Of a DNA stretch of 64,000 nt, positions 22,801-34,800 are shown in pieces; the first letter of the stretch is position 1; each line of letters begins with the position of its first letter. The stretch comes from Schistosoma haematobium (taxonomy: Eukaryota; Platyhelminthes; Trematoda; Strigeidida; Schistosomatidae). The stretch lies in assembly GCF_000699445.3 (NCBI RefSeq), contig NC_067198.1, positions 35,368,536 to 35,432,535 on the forward strand. Reading direction: 5' to 3'. The translations under genes and the position numbers were made by a program. The notes under the pieces were generated by a model that had not been told where the DNA came from, did not search any database, and saw only the letters and a list, made by a program, of their open reading frames with translations.

Positions 22801-25800
22801 GTAAACCAGATCCATTGTCTTATCTTATACAATATTTAATGGATACATTTGCTATGAGTTTAGAGCATTTCTATCTAATTGATACTTTCAATATAATATC
22901 TGTGATGTCAAACAATTCTAACGGTATTTTACATAATAATTCTCATTATACGGAATATACTACCATTACTACTAGTAGTGATAATAATAATAATAGTAAT
23001 GGCAATATCATTAGATTTATTGCCAATACACCAGCAACAATTTCTTATGATGCTGTTATTAATTATGATAATTACGACTGTGTTGACTCTGATTATCAGT
23101 CAATGTTCAGTTCTTATTCCTCACATCATTCATTATTACTGGATAGTACAAGTGATTTTGATATATTGAGCTGTGATTCTTCCTATGATCTATTTGATTA
23201 TGAAGACAAAAGTTGTAGTAATAATAATTATTACTCAGGTAATTTTTTGCTGCCCGTTTCAACCAGTCTATCTTTGACTTCATCATCTTCGTCTTTACCG
23301 GTACCGTCAGGGTCATGTTTGTCTGGTGATCAAATACACCAATCATTGATAGCACCAATATCACTTCATAAGATGGTTGGACAAATTGAATACTCGTCTA
23401 ATTCAGAAATTATATTACCAAAAAATGGGAATGATAGTTTGAGGATAATGAAACCAACTGCATGTGAGGAAAGTGCTATCGATAAGGGTGGTGGTAGTGA
23501 TACAAGCGTTGTATCTCATTCAGCTCTCATTTCTACTCATGATAGTATCAATACAACTAAAACCAATGTTAATGATTATTGTGATTATTTACCTTACGAT
23601 TGTAATTATTATTCCAATTTTTCCGAGGCTCCACAATCATCTACTTCATCAAATCTTGTTTTTTACTCACCAAATTTGTATAAAGCGCCTGATGATGTCA
23701 ACCCTGATCCGTTTGTTATGTTAGCATGGAGATGTCAACAATTGTCGCATTTTACACTAATTGGTAAGTAATTTCTTTCCAAATTGTATATAGAATTCAT
23801 ATTACTAGTCAAATTAGTCTGAACAACTGCATACGCGAATTCGATGTGTGTCTAAACTTATAATTCTTCTGCCCCTAAGGAGGTTTATTCGATTGGTTAT
23901 GTGCTTGTTTTCTCCTATAATCTGTTTAACCAATGAGGTTACTCTTAAACCGGTTGTTCAAATCTGAAAATAATTAAGTAAACTCAATAGTACAGAAGTA
24001 ATAAATGTAATATTGTAAATAGTAGCACATTATAAAATTGTAATAGGATTTTTGTCTATAAACATAATGATGACTTGAGCACTTACAAGTAAGCTAATAT
24101 GTTATACTACTTTTAAAAAATATATATGACTTAACGAAACAAGTCAGATGGTTTTCTCAATAAACGATCTATCAAGAAAAGTTGAATACACAGAAAACTA
24201 GATGAAAATAACTAATATGACAAATTATATATTCATATGACTGCAGTACAAAGAAGTTCCTTGAAACCACTAAACTACAGTGAAATGAGTTAAGTACCAT
24301 TCGTATTTGAATAAACCATTCAGTGAGATGTCTTCAATCAGTTATGCCCGTATTCAACTATGTGAGTGACATTTTTAATCAAATGCTCTTGATAATAGTA
24401 ACAAGTTTTTAAAGGGAATTTATTCTGGTGAGGGACCTAGGTTAATTTACTTTTGCAACTGAACGCAGAAGATAACCATTAACAGTTAAGGATTTTTTTG
24501 GATGTTTTAAATACTAGCGTGTATTTTTTGAATACACAGAATAGTTTCTAGCTAGAGTCAATCGTGACGTGAAAACCACGTAGTATGAATGTATCATACT
24601 ACAGGATAATTTTTTATCTTGCCATATTTGATAAGCAGGATTTGTGCTTATCACATGTACTAATAACTCAAGCTTAAACACACTTTAGAAAGTTTACCTC
24701 ATACCGTATGAATATTTTAAGTGAACATATTGAATTCATTTCAGACAATTAATATGGTTTGAAGAATCAGTACTCTAAGAGAATTACCAACTGATAAGAC
24801 TATATTACAATTGCGTTAAATATAATCTTACATAAATCCTAACAAGCTGTAGCGGAATATTAAGGTCAGCTGATTCCATTGATTTTCCTGATAACAATTA
24901 GAAAGAGGTCAACTTATAAACGAACATTACTAATCATGAATAAATATAATAATAGACTGCAGTGAACTGGATACAAATTATCATGAAGTTCAAATTCATC
25001 TATTTTATGCTATTAATGAAATGATTACCATGATTATTATTTTTTAGAGTTGTAAGAAAATACTAAAAATACTAAATTTAATATCGGTTCCAATATTTTG
25101 CGAATTCATGTGAATTAAATGATTCGTGTTAAGTGATGAACATTCACTGTTGAGCACCCTGCACTGGCTTCATTGTCATAATTATCGGGAGCCATCTTAG
25201 AAACCTACTTACTCTCTCGATAACGTTCCGTATGATGTGAAATCTGCACAAAGTGTGGTGTGCAGCCAGGAAGTTTCCACTTAGAGCATTGCCAATGACA
25301 GGGCTGTTGTCACTACTGAAGCGTCTTACCAGTATACCAGAGAGGCACGAAAAAGGCTAAAACCCTTTCAATAAGATAAGATGTCTCGCCAACTATAAAT
25401 CCAAAGGCTACTTGTGTCTCCCTCATTGATGTATCTAATGTTACTAACTCGTAGAACGGTATTTTTTTCATTATATTTAAGGTGCCACCAATTCCTATGA
25501 TGTCTGTAAACCGGCAAGCTATGTTATTCGTATCCCATGTACAGAAGAAATAGTACTGCAGCTGACCTTATACGTCACACCACGTCTGTGCTTCGCCTTC
25601 CAGCTGCATGATATGCTCTGCGAAGGTTTCAAAACATTATGAAAACTACTAAACAAACCTGGAAGGTTTGATTTTCCAAAAAGGATGACGCATACCCCAG
25701 ACATCCTGTGCAAGTTGTTCTCCGTAGGTTTCTTAAACGGAATCGATTGGTACAAATGCTGCAACTCCCGACAACAGTAAAGGGAGAGTGCTCTACATTT

Positions 25801-28800
25801 GGTCTGTCAGACGACGGAACCATGAAGTTTGCTCATGAACAACGTGCGGTTGTGAACCCATTTGGCATATGAACATTTACGGAGAACCAACATATCTAAT
25901 AGCATGTCTAGTTTAGTATATACAGGATATTTGGAGAAACATACCTTGCATTGATGAAGATATCGGCCGTTGACGGATTCTTTTTTATTCTCCATACATA
26001 TTTAATATAAAAATCCCTCTCTTTGCAATGGCTATTTAATATAGTAAAATAACAGGAAGCTTGATTCCCGTCAACTGTTGGCTGTCTGGCTGACTCTTCC
26101 TTGGTTAGAAATCCAACGCCAACAAACATATCTCGAAGCATATTGTCCGCCTCGCTGTTCGATGTAAACATGTGAAACAACAGGATGGTGTTAATAAAAT
26201 TTGTGAAATGCTGCCCTTTTGAATTTGATGGTTTTTATTCTGAAAGCAAGTTCTCCATTAGACCATGGGAATTACCTTTTTGATTGACCTAAGGGTTAGG
26301 GAACTAAGGTACATGAAAACACAATTTCACATCCAGTAAAATTAAATTCACGGAAACCGTCCCTTACTCGTCAAATAGTTTGACCGTTTAAATTGAATTA
26401 ATATTAATATGTAATGTTGATGAAATTGAGTGTGTCAAAACATGTGAGACTGTAATCCAATGTTTTAGTTACTAAAAAATGACCCTGTGTATTTATCGAC
26501 CAACTCATGCGTAGTCTTCTGTCCAAATGTTCTGTACGATTTACAGAGCAGTTGGTTAGCGAGGGCCGAATCGGCTCATACCAGTCTGGAATATCTTTTG
26601 ATCTATCACAACTGACTGTCAAAGGTTGAGGGCACAATATGTTAATAGGGGCAGTTTCACTTTATGGTTGTAAAACCTAACCCATCCGAGATCAGGATAT
26701 TCATTTGAGAACGGCGCTAATAGTTTCGAGGTCCACCAATGTGTTAGGGATTAGCAACGATAATTCTGTTGATATCATCGTTGATTGATTTCATACTAGG
26801 AAATTTACTTGTCCACCACTCCACTTATCTTGGAAGTTTCGTCAGCCCTGTTGAGTATGTGTCTATTGGAATATTGGGACTAGTTCAGAAAACTCGTTTG
26901 GCTTTTGCCAACCTGTGTCATATGTGTTGTGGGGGAGATGTTCCTGTGTCGACCAAGGGACTATTATATTATACAACAGTTTGCTCTGTTATTTTTTATT
27001 GTTGTGAAATACAGTTTTTGGAAACAGGATATTCGTAGGTTACTAGTGTTCAACCATAGCTGTTTTCGAAACAGTGCTCGTTTGTTGGGACCGCTGAGTT
27101 AGCATAGCTGAGGTTAGACTCAGTATAATAGGTAAGGAATCGTAAATTGATCGATGGAGTAGTGAAATTTTCATAAGGTCAGGTGTTCTTTTTGGGGAGG
27201 GGGCATGTATTACGTATACCGAACCATAAAATTCCTCGACGGTGGTTGTTTGTTGATGTAGGGGTAGATTGGGAGGAATCTAGGGACTCTTGAACCAAGA
27301 AGTGGAATCAGTCCAAGGGGACATTGACCATGGGATTGAGCTGTGTTGATAGACTGAGGCTACCCAACTTAGTTCTTATGAATACAGTGGTCTTGAGTGC
27401 TTTTAGAGGTATGAGGGCGGTTATCACTTCCCGGTTGCCCACACCGTGGAAGGGTTCTTCTGGAGGTACCTGAAAAGGAAATCGGATTAGAAGTGGTCTT
27501 AGTGACCTGGGAACGTGACCGCAGTGCCCAAGGGACAACTGTTTGAGGTCGGTCACACACGACCTTTTTATGGGCAATTTTTGTGTTAGCTCCGTACTTG
27601 TTGAGATCTTACCGCCGGAGACGGATATCTGTGGGATAAGGCGAGGTGTGCATTTTTAGGGTCGACCTTTTCTAACCCCACCCCTCCTTGTGGGAAGGCA
27701 GCATCGCTGTCATGCTGGTTGTCCGAGGGAAACACCTTACTGCTGTCACACCTCTGTACAGTCAGCAGTAGGACTTCGCCTTCGGACCTTGGGTTTGTTG
27801 CTTTTAGTCTCACCGCTCTTCAAACGCCCTGTCTGACGTGGTAGGGCCTTGAGGAACAGTTGTTCCAGTCAGTATAGCTCGGTTGCTTCATCACGATAGG
27901 CAAGCCCGACCACCACTTCAAGGTAGCAACAACGGTCGGGCCAACTTAGTTCTAGTTGATTATTGCTTTAGAAAGTGACTAAAGACTGAATGCAATGGCT
28001 CAAAATCGGTTCCAATGTCCTAAATATTGTAAAATAAATGACAGGACTGATATCTGTTGGTTCATTACAGTTCTATAAGTGGGATCCAATATATCACAAT
28101 CCAGTAACCTGAAACGTTACCAAATGTGACTCATAATTGGAGCCAGTGGTGATTCTGCACTATAACATATTATTGTGTTCTCCATAAAAGTAAGATACAA
28201 TTTCTTAAGTGAGCGAAATCCTATCCGTGGTCACCTTCCTGATCGAACGGTGTCTATTAATAAATACTATTCTATACCTATCCATTTTATGTAGATTATA
28301 TGACTTCTCCGTATTTTATTTCGTAATGTTACCATCTGACTTTGTATGGCACGGCCTTTTTATTCCTATTGAATTGAAATATGTTCGCGTTATTCATAAA
28401 TGAAACAACTAAGTATTCAGACAGTATCCGATGTGAAATTCGCGGTCGCATCACTTTCGTAAAAAACAGGGTTGTGAATGAATACCTATTCATCTATTAT
28501 TATTGTAACAACGCTGTTGTGACCTCAGTCTGCCCACTGGTTCTTTTGATAGGTATGCAGGGAGATTTGTCTCAAATTTAGTTAACGGCCTTGATGTGTC
28601 AGGTTACTTAGTATAACCTTGAAAATGTTAGATATATAACTAATTTACAGGCGGAGGACCATCCTATTTGCTGATGAATGATCTCTGCTAGCAGTGATTG
28701 ATTGGCAAGAGGAGATACATCTGTATTCGAAGACAATTTAGCTCAAAAGAGTACATGATCAAATGTGTGAATAATTGGACCGTAAATCACAATAAATTAA

Positions 28801-31800
28801 AAAGATATTAGTATATGCCAAGATGCCAAGAAAATGAGATACATGACTAGCGTTTTAATTACAATAGATTATAGATTAAACGGAAGCCTGTGATTAAAGA
28901 AATAAGGGAGTTATATAAACTAAATGTTAATAAGTATTGATTATGAAGTAAGCGAATTAATACCTCAAAACATAGCTTTCATTTTTTGTTATTTCCGTAT
29001 TCTCTTCACTACAGACACTAATCATGCAGTAGATTGATCATTGTCATTAATGTGTATTTTCCACACGTTCTACTATTTTATAATTCTATATTAAATGTGA
29101 CTTTTATTTTGCTTTTACTTAAAGGTTACTGGTTTAATATTGTGGATATGAAAGCGTTTACAGCTCTTCGTGGTACATCACTCAAATCTTTTCGTATTCC
29201 TAGTTGTTGTATTTCTATTGATGATCAATCTTGGCCATTTAATTTGGATGAGAATTTAAATGAAGTGAGTAATTGAAATATCAAAACAGTGTTATCTGTA
29301 TCTAATTGATTTATCTCTACATGTTGAATAAAAGTATATAACCAAATAGTAACCTGTGCATTACTTTTTCTGTTCAAGAATATTTACTACAAGCGATGTG
29401 TATTGTAGATTAAATCAACATGAATCTTGGTGAAATAAGTCATTCAGTCATACGCAATGTAAATAACCTGACACATACATGCACTGGTTCAAGTTGCTGT
29501 CCCACATTAACACAGCGAAATAAAATTATTTGGAGATAAATTGAAGAGTATTAAGCAGTATCAGTGGTGTTAGAGACGACTAGGTAGAGAAAAAGAAATA
29601 AAAGGTCTGAGAAGATTCCGAGACTCGAGTACTAAGGGAAGACTAGGAGTGGATCTGTTCGATTTAGAAAGTCTTCAAACATTTGATATTGTAGCATAGT
29701 ATTCACAACTTCCAACTATTAGCTCTTATGAATTTGAATTACTCCACTCTTTTTTTTAATGAATATATCGTCTTAAGTTGTAATAACTAAATGATTAGGA
29801 ATGAATAACAAGTAATTAACGAAAGTTTAAAGATTTTTAATTGAAACAAGACTTAGAACATTCAGAACTTAATGTAAACCACCACTTCTTCCGAGAACGA
29901 AAATAAATTAGCACAAGTTTATATAGTACAAAGGTTTGTTCCTGTTGTTCTGCCATATCATCATGGCATAACAGAAGAATTACAAAGAATCCTTAGATCA
30001 CACAGAATTTAGGCAGTGTATAAAACAACGAGTTCAAATAAAAGATAAAATACTTATCACTTCGACACAGAATTATGTCTACAGACTGTGATGTTTAGAT
30101 GGTGATTTATTCTATACTGGACAGTCTTCTCATGAAATCATGACTGATGCCAAAGAACACAAAAACACTTTCAAATAACCCTCTAGAACTAGAAAGGAGA
30201 AAAGCACGTCTAACTATCCATACAACATGGAACATTTATTCAAATATTCGCACAACTAATTCTATTCACGTTTCACACCACTAACAAATATATTCCTGAC
30301 GTTACTCTTCCACATTACAAATATCACATTTTCTTCACTCACGAACACATAATTACATACAGCTAGGTTTCACACAAAAAAGTAACCGTGACTGAAATTA
30401 CAATGTTAATATAATCAAATCTATTTTAATTTAGATTGTACTGAAAATATTCTGCTTTATGTCTTTTATAGTATTTAGACTTGTGTTAATCTAATTCATT
30501 TACAATTTTTATTTTTGAATTTCGCGATAACCACAATACTATCCAACCATTGAGTTGGTAAAATTCTATTTTTTACGTTCCTCAGTGAATTTCCGGAAGT
30601 TTTGTTCTGAAATCGTGATTCATGAAGGCGAAAATCATGCATTTATTCAAAGATAACATTGAGTAGTTCCACATCATTTCATGGATTAATTGAAATTAGG
30701 AAATACGCACCATCTAATTTAGGCTTAATGACTGAATGTTATGATGCTCAATCGTAAAAGTTCTGGAACCCTTCTAAACATAGTAGCAGAATAGGCACTT
30801 ACCCATTCAGAAAAGTGACACGTTACTCTTCACTTTCAAGATGTTTCGAAGAAACTTCTATTGTTAGGTGATTAGATAAAATGTTTCCCAGAGTTTTCAG
30901 GGCCCGTTTGGGCTTTTTTCAAGGAATTTTTGTTGATCTTCTCAACACTAACATTATATGTAACCGATACGAGGGGGTACACTAATAGATTTAGCACAAA
31001 ATTACTAAAAAAAAAAACACATTCGTGATGTTATATATAACGAAATTCACAATGAATAAATACTTACGAACAAAAATCATATAACTGAAATAAAACGAAA
31101 GTTAAAGCTAACAAATTATCACGCCAAGTTAAAACATAATTGTTATATCCTAACGAAAATAATGAATGGTAACTGTTGGGATCTATTAATGGACTAATAC
31201 TATGCATATATTTTTAGTGTATAATTGTTAAGTAACTGAACTATGTATATTCATATTCCTCTTATTATGAACTTTCATTATACGATTCACTATTAAGTTA
31301 TGCCTTCTCACGCAGGGGTGTTGTTTATGAAATTGAGAGGACGATAAGCAAATGTCCGGCGCTTTAACCGGGTTGGTGGATATGTAGGATCCACCTAAGG
31401 AAGTTGGAAACCCCTGATTCCAAACCAATGGTGCACAAGGGATCCACGATCCTGACGGGAGAAATGGCGTGTGAACCTATTGTTGGTCACCGCCTACCAT
31501 GGGGCTGCATCTCCTAACGTTGCTCCACCGCCTTGTGGACCAGACCTTTAGCTCGAAGGCTAGGGCAGTGGCCCACCAAAGAAAACCACCTGCTTCGGTC
31601 TGGACGACCGGGAACTATTTTAGGCCGCACACAACTCGAATGATTTTTGTGGCGCATATCTGTTTGGTGTCTCCCTGTGTTTAAATAAATAAGTTTTGCT
31701 TATTTTATTAATTACGGCCTCCCAAAATCATAACCACTTTTGGCTAGATCTCATACAAATATTTTCTATTTTGTGGTGTGATGTGATCTGTTTGGATTGT

Positions 31801-34800
31801 ATATAAACCCAGTGTGTTTGAAATGTATGATTTATATCGCGGAAGCTCAGATTGGTGTTTCGGACTTAACATGTAGGGAAAATGATCAATCGGGATTCTG
31901 AGCCGTTTGTTCAGGTGTACGCGTCATTTGTTGGTCATATAAATCCGAGTATCTAAATTTCGTAGTCGTATTCGCGGTAATCATACAAGCTAAGTACGTA
32001 ACAATAAAATCACCTTATCTCTTGTTCTAATAGTTTTCCTTATAGTTTTATAATTATTATTATGCATTTCTTATAAATTATATTAAAATCTAACTTTTAA
32101 TTATTTTTAAGTAGCAAATTCTTAAAGTTTGGTAAATTGAACACGAAAAAAGAGCATTTTTTTCTCAATCATATAATAATGAGTTTTATTTATTAGTATC
32201 AGATGGGGTTTTGTGGATATTGTAGTAAGTTCAATAGTTGAGATCATGAGTCAGTTGAAACTAAACCACCATGGAAGCAGCGGACGGCCGTTTCGTCCTA
32301 TTATGGGACTCAACAGTGCGTATCCACGATCCCGATCGCGGGATTCGAACTCAGGACCTATCAGCTTCGCGCGCGAGCGCTTAACCACTAGACCACTGAC
32401 CTGGCATCCAACAGTTAACGTCTAACTTCAAATAATCCCCGTAATTAAGCGACACATCCACCATTGTCATCAGTGAGTTACTATCTCACAACTGACCCGG
32501 TTGAACTCCACTGGTCACTGCTTCTCACTAGAACTCCAGGATATACATCTTGAAGCCAGTCACTAGTGAGCATACGTTGATTAGTATCAGAAGGAGTTTT
32601 GTGAAGATTTTAGTAATTTCAATAGTTGAAATCGTGAGTCAATTGAAGCTAGACTGATAGGTTCTGGGTTCGAATCCGGCAAGGCTGGGTCGTGTATGCG
32701 CACTTCTGAGGAATTCTACAACATGACAAAAAAGCCGTCCAATGTTTCCAGGTTTCCCATGGTGGTCTAGCTTCAATTGACTCATAATCTCAACTATTGA
32801 GATTTTATTTATTAGTGTAATAGTAATGAATTCTCATTACAAATTTCATTGATTAATTAATGATCCATAACACGAATAATCATTAATCACGAGAATTGAT
32901 TCTGATTAACTTGTTAAATTTTATATTAATTCTCTATGATTTTTCATTCAAATGAAAATTATTCCGTTTTTAATGTAATTTTTGTAACTAATACTCATTG
33001 AACTTAATTATTATGTAACTAAATGAATTCAGATATGATTTTATCAATAATATATCACTATTACAAAAATTATCTCACTTTCATTTCATAAATAATTATT
33101 GTAAAATTGTTGTATATTAATCACTAAGCCTATCTAATTGGTATTGATCTTATTTCCTATGAAGAATAGTCTCTCAACTGTTGGTAGATGCAGACTACTT
33201 GGTTGGGGTCCGCGTGACTATCGTAACCAATGGTTGGAGACTCTTGGTGACATGGCTCAGAATCGATCACAATGGCGTCGGTGTATACACTCTCTGTCTT
33301 CCCTTAAACTAAGAAATTAAAGTCACTTCATATCTTTCTTTCTACGAACCAATTCTTTCTTCTTGTACTATATCTCTGTATGCAATCTTTCTCTTATATA
33401 TTACCACCTTTGACCTAACCACTGCTATGAATCCGGTGTTCATCTTGTTGTGCTGATGCTTCATGGCAACCTGGACCGATGCACATATGTGCCTGGTCCT
33501 ACATTGTAGCTGACTGACTGACTCTCAACTATTTATAGTTCGGAACTATTATAGTTCATCTCAAAGGATGACAAAATAAAACATTGGTTTCATTCACTAT
33601 TACAGGTTCAATAGTTATATCAATAACCATTGTAATTTATTATAAATTCATTATCATTAAAAATCATTCTTAACTGTTTCAAAGGTTGTACTTAAGCAAA
33701 AAAAAGCTTAACAAGTGATTGGTTTTATTCAAGATTTTTGTTATAATACTCCAGTTACTTTCCTTTTCTTCTATCTTCCTTTCTTTTAAATTCAGAGCTT
33801 AGTATCATTCATTAGTTTTTCATTGTTGAATGTCATTCTGTTATAAGAATAGAATTATGACAACTGAATGCTGTGAATAGAAGACCAAATCAGAGCATTT
33901 TAATTGGTTGATTTTCGATTAATCAATCCTAATAGAAAGATTGTGAAAAAAAATGTACTGAGCTCTTCTCTCATAATTTCGATATAAATTCTTATACTTT
34001 TACCATATTGTTTCGCTTATTCGGAATATTTTTTTGTTTCAATCTTATTCTTTTGTTGATTTGGGGATGAGTCGAATGAGTGCTGTAGAGGAGTTTATTT
34101 ATTTAAACACATGACTATTGGTACAAAAGGGCACCAAATACACATGCACCACATAAATCATATATATAGTTATTGTTACTTAAAATTAGTTCATATATGG
34201 AAATAACTGTAAACATAAGTTTCCTTTTCTATTTAACATTGAACTTATCAACTTGGTTGAACAGGATTATCAATACTTATTATCGTATATAGATTCTAAA
34301 TGAAAGCCGAATATATAAACTTGTATTTAGTGCATGTTCTACATGCTGATCCAATTTTTCCCCTCTTAATGTTTTAACATAGCTTAAGTTAATTTATCAT
34401 ATATTAGAAGAAGACACTCAGAATCTAAATATTAGTAATAATACCTAGAGTCAGTACGTTCCTCTCAATAATTATGATTTTGTTTTTCTCTATAAATATC
34501 ATGTCACATATTTGCTTCTATTTTTCTTTGTGTCATTTACAATAGAATGATTAAATCAGTTGTCTTTCTGCATGGTTATTTAGTTAATCTTTGTTCGTCT
34601 TTAAGTTTGTATATGTGTGTATGAAATTATTAGGTCTATATATGATTGACTTGAATGTATATCTACTCTGTGTAGTCGCTTGTTTTTCAAATTTAATCTT
34701 GACATTATCTGACAATTGTGAAGTGTTGTGTATGTTATCAGAAGTGTTTTCTTCTTTATAAACTGATAAAATTGATTTAGTTAATTAAAAAATAAGGTTC

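Larger units (their letters stand above)
23764..29124 (+). other. FBXO33 intron 3: mostly unassigned, with one RTE insertion
   Basis: The first 3 kb (to about 26.8 kb) is AT-rich. Short minus frames at 25519-26180 contain Cys pairs (SCSICTNRF...CTGC), but I recognise no family. The RTE copy and GC-richer block at 26.8-27.96 kb are listed separately. From 28 kb to exon 4, nothing was recognised. Confidence 0.4.

Noticed and set aside
25519..26180. Overlapping minus-strand frames with Cys pairs in FBXO33 intron 3, considered as a piggyBac-type zinc finger
   Set aside because: Spacing of Cys residues does not clearly fit the piggyBac C-terminal finger, and no transposase core was seen nearby.
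27308..27813. Minus-strand frames in the GC-rich block, considered as a gene
   Set aside because: The frames overlap, lack splice signals and known motifs, and are expected by chance in GC-rich repeat DNA.
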